DNA of 38,836 nt from Lachnospiraceae bacterium (GTDB taxonomy: Bacteria > Bacillota > Clostridia > Lachnospirales > Lachnospiraceae): the NCBI GenBank assembly GCA_017482485.1, contig JAFUMV010000072.1, positions 1 through 38,836 of the forward strand, given 5' to 3'. A model generated the notes under the pieces. It was not told where the DNA came from. It searched no databases and worked only from the letters and a program-made list of their open reading frames with translations. A program made the translations under genes and the position numbers. Within the stretch, counting starts at the first letter, position 1, and the number at the start of each line of letters is the position of its first letter. This document shows, one piece after another, positions 31,415-38,836 of this stretch.

Positions 31415-32698
31415 ATGGAAAAGACACTTACTGCAATACTGATCGGTGCCGGCAACCGCGGCATGGGTTACACCGATATCATGTCTCAATTGGGAGAAAA
31501 ATATAGAGTCGTAGCTGTGGCGGAACCCATTGACAGCCGCTGCAACTACATAAAGGAAAAGCATCATCTTCCCGACAATATGTGTTTTACGGACTATAAG
31601 CCTCTTCTGGCACTGGGAAAAATTGCTGATTTTGCGATAATTTCTACCATGGATCAGCTTCACTTTGAACCGGCCATGATGGCCATTTCGCTAAAATACG
31701 ATCTTCTTTTGGAAAAACCGGTATCCAATGATCCGGAAGAGTGCTTGAAAATTGCATTGCATGCAGAAGAAATGGGCGTAAATGTTTTAGTCTGTCATGT
31801 ACTCCGCTACAGCAGCCTGTTTATCACGTTGAAAAAGCTGATTCTGGATGGGGCTATAGGGGATATTGTGTCCATCAATCATGAGGAATGTGTAGGCAAT
31901 GTACATCAGAGCCATAGTTTTGTCAGAGGCAACTGGGGCAATTCCGGGCGCAGCTCCTGCATGCTGCTCCAGAAATCCTGCCATGATATGGATATTCTGC
32001 AGTGGCTGATCGGAAAGAAATGTAAAAAAGTGCAGTCCTTCGGAAGTCTTACCTATTTTAAGCGAGAAAATGCGCCCGAAGGTTCACCGGAACGTTGTAT
32101 TGACGGATGCCCTGTGGCTGGTACCTGTCCGTATAATGCGGTGAAGCTCTATCTGGATGATAAAAAGAATGACTGGTTCAGAAGCACCTGTGCAAGACAG
32201 GTAGATCCCACAGATGAACAGGTGGAACATGCGCTCCGCACGACCCAGTACGGCAAATGTGTCTTCAAATGTGATAACGATGTTGTGGATCACCAGACCG
32301 TCAACATGCTTTTTGAAGGTGATGTTACGGTTACTTTTACCATGAATGCATTCAATAAAGGCGGCCGGTTCATTCACATCATGGGAACAAAAGGTGAGAT
32401 CCGCGCGGCGATTGACGGAAAAACGCCGATCACGATCTTTGATTTTGAAAGCAGAAAAATTCGTGAGCAGGAACTGATCACCAGCGATGGTATCAATGGA
32501 GGCCATGGCGGCGGTGATTATGGCATTATTTCCACGCTTTATGATTATCTGTGCGGAACCTATGATGGCTTCTCTGTTTCCGGTATTAAGACCTCTGTTG
32601 ATAACCATCTGATTGTTTTTGCTGCCGAAGAATCAAGAGCCACTGACAGAGTCATTGATCTGGAAGAGTTTGAAGCCGGTCTTAAGAACAAAGTGTGA
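31415..32698 (+). CDS. Gfo/Idh/MocA-family NAD(P)-dependent oxidoreductase
   Basis: The 427-residue protein has an N-terminal Rossmann fold with GAGNRGMGY at 11-19 and the EKPVS motif near 95-99, whose Lys is the usual catalytic residue. In the C-terminal domain, CHDMDIL near 190-196 supplies the His/Asp pair that acts on sugar hydroxyls. A cysteine-rich insert follows (C-x3-CPVAGTCPYNA, near 228-240). Family members oxidise or epimerise sugars, inositols and glycosides. AAAGGAG lies seven bases before ATG 31415. It stands alone between promoter and convergent nuclease gene. Substrate cannot be read. Confidence 0.87.
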   Translation: MEKTLTAILIGAGNRGMGYTDIMSQLGEKYRVVAVAEPIDSRCNYIKEKHHLPDNMCFTDYKPLLALGKIADFAIISTMDQLHFEPAMMAISLKYDLLLEKPVSNDPEECLKIALHAEEMGVNVLVCHVLRYSSLFITLKKLILDGAIGDIVSINHEECVGNVHQSHSFVRGNWGNSGRSSCMLLQKSCHDMDILQWLIGKKCKKVQSFGSLTYFKRENAPEGSPERCIDGCPVAGTCPYNAVKLYLDDKKNDWFRSTCARQVDPTDEQVEHALRTTQYGKCVFKCDNDVVDHQTVNMLFEGDVTVTFTMNAFNKGGRFIHIMGTKGEIRAAIDGKTPITIFDFESRKIREQELITSDGINGGHGGGDYGIISTLYDYLCGTYDGFSVSGIKTSVDNHLIVFAAEESRATDRVIDLEEFEAGLKNKV

Positions 32699-32762
32699 TT
32701 TTTATACAGAATGAGAAAAACCTCTCAAGCAAAAGAGATAGGTGCCGTTGCCGGAGCAGAGC

Positions 32763-33707
32763 TTAAATATTGTCCATCTGGTGGATGAAATCCTCCACAG
32801 AAGCTGATTTCAGGGCGATCTGGAACCAGGCGTTCAAGCGGGATGCATCCTTTTCTTCTGTTATGCGGGTGCGAAGACTGTCACCGACTGTGCCGTAGCT
32901 GGACAGCAGGAGAAGAAGACATTCGGCATTTCCGTTCGCACGCCCTTCTGCGCGTCCTTCTGCACGTCCTTCTGCACGTCCGCCTTCACGTTCCGCCTGG
33001 AGAAACTTCTTACGTTCCAGTTCTTCATTATATTCAAAAATTGACATCGCAATTACCTCCGCTCTCTGAGATCTTAAAATATCCGAGAGAATCCCCTCTT
33101 CGATGCATTCTGTCACAGCGAGATCTACTGCCTTTGCGATTGGCATGTTGTTTGTCTTTTCCCGGACTCTTGCGACAAAAGTGCTGTATTCTCTTAAGGG
33201 CCTGCACTTTTCCTGCAATTCTCTGTTATGTCCCAGGTTGATATTGAGCATTGTTACTTTTAATTCAAGTTCCGGATCAGCAACCTTTTTATGAAAAGCA
33301 TCCGACAGCTTCAGAATCCTCTTTTCCGGCTCATTCGGTGTTCCATTGTAAAACACAACGAATCTCGGAACCGGAATCCGCACGAGCGTGGAGGAGTAAA
33401 GTGAGGCTCCCACTATATACTTTTCCAACTGCCTCGTAATATACATCAGATCCCGCAACGGCATATTCGGATTGAATGTGGACTGCTGTTCATACAGGCT
33501 CAATTCGGAATCCAAAATGAAGGAAACATCATTCTTGATACCCATATAAAGCACCTTCTCCAGCGTGTAGATTTCCAGCTCTTCGGGGTTGTCATAATCC
33601 GTTCCGTTCAGAGCGTTGTAGAGCTCCAATAACTTTGCCCGGTCCCTGAAAATAAAACGAAACAATGTGTCCTTGTACGTTCGTACAATCTGTACCTGAT
33701 CTTCCAT
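32763..33707 (-). CDS. Rpn-family recombination-promoting nuclease / PD-(D/E)XK transposase-like protein
   Basis: The 314-residue protein matches the Lachnospiraceae Rpn group: DTLFRFIFRDRAKLLELYNAL at the N-terminus (14-34), YMGIKNDVSFILD near 55-67 and YEQQSTFNPNMPLRDL near 73-88, where the Asp and the E-Q-Q motif form the nuclease core. RpnA-type proteins nick or cut DNA and stimulate recA-independent recombination. Near residues 245-264 there are four to five copies of GRAE or its variants. ATG 33707 is used because GAAAGGAG lies seven bases upstream; the frame extends 35 codons further without support. Such genes occur in many paralogous copies per genome. Confidence 0.85.
   Translation of the reverse strand: MEDQVQIVRTYKDTLFRFIFRDRAKLLELYNALNGTDYDNPEELEIYTLEKVLYMGIKNDVSFILDSELSLYEQQSTFNPNMPLRDLMYITRQLEKYIVGASLYSSTLVRIPVPRFVVFYNGTPNEPEKRILKLSDAFHKKVADPELELKVTMLNINLGHNRELQEKCRPLREYSTFVARVREKTNNMPIAKAVDLAVTECIEEGILSDILRSQRAEVIAMSIFEYNEELERKKFLQAEREGGRAEGRAEGRAEGRANGNAECLLLLLSSYGTVGDSLRTRITEEKDASRLNAWFQIALKSASVEDFIHQMDNI
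32938..32990 (-). repeat. 12-base tandem repeat coding for GRAE units
   Basis: On the plus strand CGTCCTTCTGCA-type 12-mers repeat four to five times with small changes, translating on the minus strand as GRAE, GRAE, GRAE, GRAN, GNAE. Repeats like this change length by slippage without shifting frame. Confidence 0.75.
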
Positions 33708-33978
33708 GAGATCGCTCCTTTCTGTGACGAAGCGCGTCACACGCATGGCACGGCAAAACACATGTGGTGGGTTTTGTTCGCGCAAATATTCAGGAGCATC
33801 GTTTCTTTTCATGGCTCCTGCAGTTTTAGGTGAATCGTAAGCATGAAGTCTGTGAAAAGAAAGATAGAATATCAGATATCGGATTCATAGAAATTATGCT
33901 CATAAGTATTTTAGCATAGGGAGCTTTTGCGGGCAAGAGCCATTTGTTTTTTCCTGGATCAGAATTTGAATTGTGGTA

Positions 33979-34011
33979 CACAGGGCGTAGGAGCGCTTCC
34001 TGCGCCCTGTG
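33979..34011. other. Hairpin in the gap between two minus-strand genes
   Basis: CACAGGGCG (33979-33987) pairs with CGCCCTGTG (34003-34011), with AGGA/TCCT pairing inside, so the stem is about 13 bp. No T-run follows on either strand, which argues against a standard terminator for the ABC-F gene. The remaining gap 33708-34096 has no gene. Confidence 0.5.
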
Positions 34012-34096
34012 GTGTTTTGGAGCCTGGTGAGCAGTGCAGCTGCCGGTGGACAGAAGGTTTGACTGTGCCTGCACTGTATGAATTTGTCAAAAAATA

Positions 34097-35653
34097 TTAC
34101 ACCGTTCTCGTGGTCCATTTCGTGCAGTCCCACACATCGGTGGCGAGCCCTTCATAGAACTCGGGCTCATGGCAGACCATGATAATGCTTCCTTTATAGG
34201 CCTGCAGTGCGCGTTTCAGCTCCGCCTTCGCGTCCACGTCCAGATGATTGGTGGGCTCGTCCAGAACCAGCACATTGGATGCTTTGTTGATGAGTTTGCA
34301 CAGGCGTACCTTTGCCTGCTCGCCGCCGGAGAGCACTTTCACAAGGCTTTCGATGTGCTTGGTGGTCAGGCCGCATTTCGCCAGTGCGGAACGCACTTCA
34401 TACTGACTGTAGGAAGGAAATTCCTTCCAGATTTCCTCAATGCAGGTAGTGGAAATACTCTGGTCCATTTCCTGTTCAAAATAGCCGATTTCCAGATAAT
34501 CGCCCTGTTCCACACTGCCGGAGATCGGCTCGATCAGGCCCAGAATGCTTTTTAAAAGAGTGGTTTTACCGATTCCGTTGGCACCGGTGAGGACGATTTT
34601 TTCATTGCGCTCCATTTCCAGATTCAAAGGAGAAGACAGCGGCTCATCGTAGCCGATCACCAGATCCTTTGTCTGGAAAATGTAGCGGCCGGGAGTCCGG
34701 GCTTCTTTAAAATTGAATTCCGGCTTCGGTTTTTCGGCTGCCAGCTCGATCACATCCATCTTATCCAGTTTTTTCTGACGGGACATGGCCATATTACGGG
34801 TAGCAACGCGGGCTTTGTTTCGTGCCACGAAATCCTTCAGATCGGCAATTTCCTTCTGCTGCTTGTTATAGGCGGCTTCCAGCTGTGCTTTTTTCATTGC
34901 ATATACTTCCTGGAACTTATCGTAGTCGCCTACATAGCGGTTCAGTTCCTGATTGTCCATATGATAAATCAGATTCACCACGCTGTTTAAGAAAGGAATA
35001 TCGTGGGAAATTAAAATAAATGCATTTTCATATTCGTTCAGATATCGTTTCAGCCATTCGATATGCTCTTTGTCCAGATAGTTAGTGGGCTCATCCAAAA
35101 GCAGAATGTCAGGTTTTTCCAATAAAAGTTTGCCCAGAAGCACTTTGGTACGCTGACCGCCGGAAAGCTCGGAAACATCCTTGTCCAGACCGATGTCGAC
35201 AAGACCCAGGGCCCGGCCCACTTCTTCCACCTTGGAGTCAATCATGTAAAAATCGTGCATGGTCAGGAGATCCTGCAGGGTGCCGGATTCCTCCATCAGC
35301 TGATTTAAGGTTTCTTCGTCCGCTTCCCCCATTTTGTCATAAATTGCATTCAGTTCCTGCTCCATTTCGAGAAGAAAATCAAATGCAGAGGTCAGAACAT
35401 CGCGGATGGTCATTCCTTTCTGCAGAACAGTGTGCTGATCCAGATAGCCGACGCGGACTTTTTTGGACCATTCGATTTTGCCTTCGTCGGGCTGCAGCTT
35501 GCCGGTGATAATGTTCATGAAAGTGGATTTACCCTCGCCGTTTGCGCCAATCAGGCCAATGTGCTCGCCCTTTAACAGGCGGAAGGATACGTTGTTAAAA
35601 ATTGCTCTGTCACCGAAGCCATGGGACAGATTTTCTACATTGAGTATGCTCAT
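34097..35653 (-). CDS. ABC-F family ATPase (ribosome-associated)
   Basis: The 518-residue protein has two ABC domains and no membrane span. Domain 1: Walker A GANGEGKST at 36-44, LSGGQ near 163-167, Walker B LLLDEPTNYLD near 184-194. A linker of about 80 residues (near 250-320), charged and partly helical, follows. Domain 2: GANGIGKTT near 359-367, LSGGEQ near 440-445, VLDEPTNHLD near 461-470. ABC-F proteins bind the ribosomal E-site and rescue stalled or antibiotic-bound ribosomes. The short interdomain linker suggests a housekeeping (EttA/YbiT-like) member rather than a resistance factor. GGAG precedes ATG 35653. A promoter lies about 85 bases upstream. Confidence 0.9.
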   Translation of the reverse strand: MSILNVENLSHGFGDRAIFNNVSFRLLKGEHIGLIGANGEGKSTFMNIITGKLQPDEGKIEWSKKVRVGYLDQHTVLQKGMTIRDVLTSAFDFLLEMEQELNAIYDKMGEADEETLNQLMEESGTLQDLLTMHDFYMIDSKVEEVGRALGLVDIGLDKDVSELSGGQRTKVLLGKLLLEKPDILLLDEPTNYLDKEHIEWLKRYLNEYENAFILISHDIPFLNSVVNLIYHMDNQELNRYVGDYDKFQEVYAMKKAQLEAAYNKQQKEIADLKDFVARNKARVATRNMAMSRQKKLDKMDVIELAAEKPKPEFNFKEARTPGRYIFQTKDLVIGYDEPLSSPLNLEMERNEKIVLTGANGIGKTTLLKSILGLIEPISGSVEQGDYLEIGYFEQEMDQSISTTCIEEIWKEFPSYSQYEVRSALAKCGLTTKHIESLVKVLSGGEQAKVRLCKLINKASNVLVLDEPTNHLDVDAKAELKRALQAYKGSIIMVCHEPEFYEGLATDVWDCTKWTTRTV

Positions 35654-35735
35654 AAAATTCTCCGTTTTGTTTCTTGCGGAAAAGCGGATATCTAAAAAGC
35701 TTGTACCGCAATTTTCTGTTTTTTACACTAAGGAG

Positions 35736-35764
35736 AGTATAACGGGAATTTGAAGGTTTGACAA
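35736..35764 (-). promoter_or_regulatory. Promoter of the ABC-F gene
   Basis: On the minus strand TTGTCA (35759-35764) and TATACT (35736-35741) are exactly 17 bases apart, 82 bases before the start codon. The leader of about 75 bases is T-rich; ABC-F leaders often carry attenuators, but I see no clear one here. Confidence 0.75.
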
Positions 35765-36020
35765 GGGATGTCCCTGTTAACAGAAGAGAATATCTTTTAT
35801 TCTGGGGCGCTGAAAGCCATCTTTTTCCATTCGCCCAAACCTGTTTGATTAAAGCTTCCTGCTATTGCCGCGCACCGAAGTGTGTGTTACACTTTCCATA
35901 TGCAAACGACCTGCGGCAGCGGCGATGCTCCCCCTATCAAAAAGACGAAAATTGTGTTCCGGGGAAAAAACAGGAAAATATACGGATAGATTGTGTGGTT
36001 GCTATCGGAAAGGAAGAACA

Positions 36021-36524
36021 ATGATCAAAACACCTCACATACATGAAAGTGCGTTCATCGCACCGGGAGTGGCAGTTTATGGCGATGTTACGGTCGGCGC
36101 AGACTGCAGCATCTGGTTCAACGCCACGGTGCGGGCAGAGGGTGCGTCCATCAGCGTTGGAGAGGGCAGTAATATTCAGGACAACTGCGTTGTGCACGTA
36201 GATCCCGGTCATGCTGTAGAACTTGGCAGGAACGTGACCATCGGACACGGCGCTATCCTTCATGGCTGCAGGATCGGAGACAACACCCTCGTTGGCATGG
36301 GTGCAATTATTTTGAATGATGCTGTGATTGGAAAAAACTGTATTATCGGTGCCGGCGCACTGGTGACGCAGAACACGATAGTGCAGGATAACTGTCTGCT
36401 GATTGGAAGTCCGGCTAAAGTAAAACGAAAAGTGACGGAGCAGGAAGTTTTACACAATTTGAAAAACGCACAGCATTATATAGAGGAAGGAAAAGAATAT
36501 GCCGCCTATTTTGCAGAAAAATAA
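36021..36524 (+). CDS. Gamma-class carbonic anhydrase-like protein (left-handed beta-helix)
   Basis: The 167-residue protein is built of hexapeptide repeats forming a left-handed beta-helix, as in Cam, YrdA and PaaY. Metal ligands are His59 (VVHVD), His76 and His81 (IGHGAILHG). Arg38 (VRAE), Gln53 and Asp61 match other conserved active-site positions. Such proteins bind zinc or iron and may hydrate CO2 or act as acyl hydrolases. ATG 36021 is chosen because AAGGAAG precedes it; the longer frame upstream lacks a start with a ribosome site. The 256-base gap upstream (35765-36020) shows no gene and no strong promoter. Confidence 0.88.
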   Translation: MIKTPHIHESAFIAPGVAVYGDVTVGADCSIWFNATVRAEGASISVGEGSNIQDNCVVHVDPGHAVELGRNVTIGHGAILHGCRIGDNTLVGMGAIILNDAVIGKNCIIGAGALVTQNTIVQDNCLLIGSPAKVKRKVTEQEVLHNLKNAQHYIEEGKEYAAYFAEK

Positions 36525-37470
36525 GGTGACCGGCAATGCAGAGCGCTGTACAGCAGAGGAATGCGCCGATGCAAAAAGGTATTGCGCAGAGAGCCAACGC
36601 CTGGCAGATATCCGCAGAGAAACGCAAAAACCGGCAGACATCCACAGCAAACTGCAAAATCTGGCAGATATCCACGGTAAGCTGCAAAACCTGGCCGAGC
36701 CGGAATACGCGAAGTTTTCGGCCTCTCTGCTGCGTAAACCCGGAGAAGAGGCATTGGGCGGCAGCGCGGCAAACGTGATGGGCGTGCGGCTGCCGGCCTT
36801 GCATAAGCTGGCCAAGAAGCTTTCAAAACAGGACTGGAAAGAATATCTGGAGGCTTTTGAAGCAGCTGCGCAGGCAGCTTGGGTAAGCGTGCCGAACGGG
36901 CAGCAGGAAGGTTTGACCAGTTGCGCCGGCCTTTGCTTTGAGGAACGCATGCTTTGGGGATTTCTGATCGGAGAAGTAACCGCTGCCCAGGGCCGAAAGG
37001 ATACGGCGCAATGTTTGGAAATGTCGGACAAACTACGTCTTATTGAGAATTTTCTGCCTCAGATCGATAACTGGTCCATCTGCGACAGCTTTTGTGCCGG
37101 CTTAAAATTTGCACGCCTGTACCCGGCACAGATATGGAAATTTATCCAGCCGCTTTTCCGCGCAAAAACCACATATGTGGTCAGATTTGCGGTGGTAATG
37201 TGTATAAACTATTTTATTTCGGAAGAATATGTGGAAAAGCTGTTTCCTATTTTTGATGAAATTGCGCATGAGGATTATTATGTGAAAATGGCGGTGGCCT
37301 GGGCTGTTTCGGTCTGTTACGTGAAATTTCCGGAGAAAACGTTAGAATATCTGGAGCACAGCCAGCTCGATATATTTACTCATAATAAGGCGCTGCAGAA
37401 AATTGTGGAGTCGCGATGTGTGCCAACGGAGACAAAGGTACAGATTCGGAAAATGAAAAGAAGAGAATAA
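36499..37470 (+). CDS. AlkD-like DNA alkylation repair protein with expanded N-terminus
   Basis: The 323-residue protein is a HEAT-like alpha-helical DNA glycosylase. AEPEYAKFSASLL (66-78) is the normal start of the family, followed by MGVRLPALHKLAKK (94-107). Trp192 and Asp196 in NWSICDSFC fit the WxxxD pair of AlkD that excises alkylated purines. Two unusual features stand out: a 65-residue N-terminal extension with three 10-residue repeats, and insertions near 121-146 and 163-176 rich in Ala and Gln. ATG 36499 overlaps the preceding gene by 26 bases and has AGGAAGG eight bases upstream. Normal relatives are about 230-240 residues. The rest of the fold is intact, so the protein is probably active. 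Confidence 0.85.
   Translation: MPPILQKNKVTGNAERCTAEECADAKRYCAESQRLADIRRETQKPADIHSKLQNLADIHGKLQNLAEPEYAKFSASLLRKPGEEALGGSAANVMGVRLPALHKLAKKLSKQDWKEYLEAFEAAAQAAWVSVPNGQQEGLTSCAGLCFEERMLWGFLIGEVTAAQGRKDTAQCLEMSDKLRLIENFLPQIDNWSICDSFCAGLKFARLYPAQIWKFIQPLFRAKTTYVVRFAVVMCINYFISEEYVEKLFPIFDEIAHEDYYVKMAVAWAVSVCYVKFPEKTLEYLEHSQLDIFTHNKALQKIVESRCVPTETKVQIRKMKRRE
36604..36693 (+). repeat. Three 30-base tandem repeats in the AlkD-like gene
   Basis: Three imperfect 10-residue units (ADIRRETQKP, ADIHSKLQNL, ADIHGKLQNL) precede the native start AEPEYAKF. The last two are nearly identical in DNA, pointing to recent in-frame duplication. Confidence 0.8.
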
Positions 37471-37534
37471 AAGAAGAAATTGTGCCCACGCTGCAAAAGG
37501 CGGCTTGAACGTCCAAAAAAGAAATCTGTGAACA

Positions 37535-37563
37535 TTTACAGAGAAAATCAGCCGTGTTACTAT
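37535..37563 (+). promoter_or_regulatory. Promoter for the terminal gene
   Basis: TTTACA (37535-37540) and TACTAT (37558-37563) are separated by 17 bases. Transcription would start near 37570, leaving a leader of about 85 bases with two small hairpins. Confidence 0.6.
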
Positions 37564-37586
37564 TTTAAAATAAAGGACATGCAAAT

Positions 37587-37609
37587 CTTAAGCCGGGCAA
37601 CTGCTTAAG
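37587..37609 (+). promoter_or_regulatory. Small hairpin in the leader of the terminal gene
   Basis: CTTAAGC (37587-37593) pairs with GCTTAAG (37603-37609). A second pair TGCAGG/CCTGCA follows at about 37614-37632, close to the ribosome site GGGAGG at 37647. It could be an operator or an mRNA structure. Confidence 0.4.
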
Positions 37610-37655
37610 TGGCTGCAGGAATGTACCCTGCATGAGACATGATTTGGGAGGACAT

Positions 37656-38836
37656 ATGAAAAACAGTATATTCAATATCGGTCTGGATCCTGCGACAGGC
37701 GGTCTGGATTCCATTCGGATTAATGCAGACAGCTATGGGATGAACTGGATTGATCAGGGAAAGCTCTGGGGACTGATCCAATGCAAAAATTATGATGGGA
37801 TCTGGGGAGATTATGAAGCGCGATGCAGGAATATGGAGCTGGTATCTTTTTCCGAAAAGGATACGGAGGCCGTGAGCAGATACACAAACGGCATTCTTGA
37901 TGTGACTGTGGAACGTACCTTCACTCCTTCCGGTAATTTTCGTGAACGCTATACCCTGAAAAATACAGGGCAGTCGGATCTGTTTCTGGGGCAGGACAGC
38001 TTCGGGATCACGGTACCCTTCAGTGACCGCTATACCGATGCCCAGGACTGCATGGTGAACCGATGCAGCACGCATCTGTGGTGCGGACACCATACTACCT
38101 ATATCAACGCAGTCAAAATGGGTTGCAGTGACACCAATCTGGGACTGGTGCTTTTGCGTGGTGCGATCGACAGTTACAGTGTTCTGAATAAGAAGGAGGA
38201 TGGCTATCGGGGCGTGTTTTTAATGAATCTGGCCCATACGGAGCTGCTGCCTGGCGAAGAATATGTGCTGGAATGGGAGCTTTTCGTCTGCGCTGACGGG
38301 TCAGCTTTTTATGACAGGCTGCGGGAATATGATTCCTTCCTCGATATTTGGGCAAAGCATTTTACCGTATTTCTGAATGAAAAAGTGGAACCCGAAATCA
38401 GGCTGCCCAAAGCGGCAAAGCTGATAAGTGCCCGAATAGAAGACACAGAGCTTAAGCTGTCTGCTGACGGTGATATTTTCAGAACAGCGTATCAGCCGAA
38501 AAGAACCGGAAAACACCGATTATGGGTGGAAACCGACCGCGGAGAGACCTTTGCGGATTTTAACGTTGTACCGTCCATGGATGAACTGGTGGAAAAAAGG
38601 CTTTCTTTTATCGTGGATAAGCAACAGTACAGACGGACAGAAAGCGCGCTGGACGGCGCTTTTCTGATTTATGATAACGAGGAGAAACATCCGGTTTTTG
38701 ACGATACAATCCCCGATCATAACGCCTGCAGGGAAAGAATCGGCATGGCCCTTCTGCTGATCAGCTATCTGCAAGAGAAGGATAATGTCAAATGGAAAAA
38801 AGCCCTTGATCGTTACATGAAATTTGTTTACCGGGA
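37656..38836 (+). CDS. Probable carbohydrate-active protein, C-terminally cut by the window edge
   Basis: From ATG 37656 the frame is open to the last base (393 complete codons and no stop). GGGAGG lies three to nine bases upstream. The first 270 residues look like all-beta sandwich domains (alternating GLDSIRINADSYG, VTVERTFTPSGNFRERY, TELLPGEEYVLEWEL), and from about 340 the residues turn helical (RERIGMALLLISYLQ, KWKKALDRYMKFVY), as at the start of an (alpha/alpha)6 barrel. This beta-then-helical plan is that of several glycoside hydrolase and lyase families, including GH78-like ones. I do not recognise the exact family. There is no signal peptide, so a cytoplasmic enzyme is likely. Confidence 0.72.
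   Translation, partial: MKNSIFNIGLDPATGGLDSIRINADSYGMNWIDQGKLWGLIQCKNYDGIWGDYEARCRNMELVSFSEKDTEAVSRYTNGILDVTVERTFTPSGNFRERYTLKNTGQSDLFLGQDSFGITVPFSDRYTDAQDCMVNRCSTHLWCGHHTTYINAVKMGCSDTNLGLVLLRGAIDSYSVLNKKEDGYRGVFLMNLAHTELLPGEEYVLEWELFVCADGSAFYDRLREYDSFLDIWAKHFTVFLNEKVEPEIRLPKAAKLISARIEDTELKLSADGDIFRTAYQPKRTGKHRLWVETDRGETFADFNVVPSMDELVEKRLSFIVDKQQYRRTESALDGAFLIYDNEEKHPVFDDTIPDHNACRERIGMALLLISYLQEKDNVKWKKALDRYMKFVYR

Noticed and set aside
33708-33812. 35-codon upstream extension of the Rpn gene
   Set aside because: An AAGGAG site lies directly before ATG 33707, and family homology begins there.
35865-36020. 52-codon upstream extension of the gamma carbonic anhydrase
   Set aside because: The added residues are basic and cysteine-rich without hexapeptide repeats, and AAGGAAG precedes ATG 36021.
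1-38836. CRISPR array or complete insertion sequence
   Set aside because: No regularly spaced direct repeats and no transposase with terminal inverted repeats were seen. The Rpn protein is transposase-like by fold but has no visible ends.

Overview
The window reads as chromosomal DNA of an anaerobic, low-to-mid GC Firmicute, most likely a Lachnospiraceae-type Clostridia. Reasons: strong AGGAGG-like ribosome sites, frequent ATGA or TGATG gene overlaps, a thiamine-diphosphate/ferredoxin 2-oxoacid oxidoreductase, a split Mrp/Mbh-type membrane complex, a UPF0340 protein, a DUF4127 protein, an Rpn-family nuclease with GRAE repeats, and a DacF-type D,D-carboxypeptidase. These assignments come from motif reading only; no database search was possible.

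Layout. (1) Positions 1-1690 are an AT-rich accessory edge: the tail of a probable AbiEi antitoxin, a complete AbiEii nucleotidyltransferase toxin, a small unknown gene, then a non-coding stretch full of inverted repeats that ends in a tRNA-3'-end-like sequence with its own terminator. This looks like the right end of an integrated island. (2) 1700-10100 is core metabolism: phosphoglucomutase (minus strand), a two-gene 2-oxoacid:ferredoxin oxidoreductase with fused subunits (gamma-delta, then alpha-beta), a DEDDh exonuclease, a structured intergenic element and a D-Ala-D-Ala carboxypeptidase (minus). (3) 10183-20884 is a long co-directional run: trmB, ten genes of a Mrp/Mbh-like cation antiporter complex, and thpR. 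The Mrp genes follow the archaeal Mbh order (E, F, G, MbhD, MbhE+B, C, D), but the hydrogenase module is replaced by three more antiporter-like subunits. (4) 21049-22961 is an IbrA/IbrB pair (PAPS-reductase-like plus ParB-like) behind a near-consensus promoter. (5) 23133-26887 holds a DUF4127 protein and a GH78-like glycosidase. (6) 27007-31174 holds tRNA-Pro(CGG) on the minus strand, a YczE/YitT-like membrane protein, the wreck of an ABC transporter, a UPF0340 protein, an alpha/beta hydrolase and a PHP histidinol-phosphatase-like enzyme. (7) 31415-38836 holds a Gfo/Idh/MocA oxidoreductase, an Rpn nuclease (minus), an ABC-F ATPase (minus), a gamma carbonic anhydrase, an AlkD-like DNA glycosylase with an expanded N-terminus, and the first ~393 codons of an unrecognised, probably carbohydrate-related protein that runs off the window.

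How the parts fit. The oxidoreductase makes or uses reduced ferredoxin, and the Mrp/Mbh-like complex moves cations. No hydrogenase, Rnf or ferredoxin-oxidising subunit lies beside the antiporter genes, so any electron-transfer link is unproven. The DUF4127, GH78, alpha/beta hydrolase, Gfo/Idh and terminal proteins suggest a scattered plant-glycan utilisation capacity. The strongest candidates for new biology are the hydrogenase-less four-antiporter Mrp/Mbh complex and the IbrAB pair.
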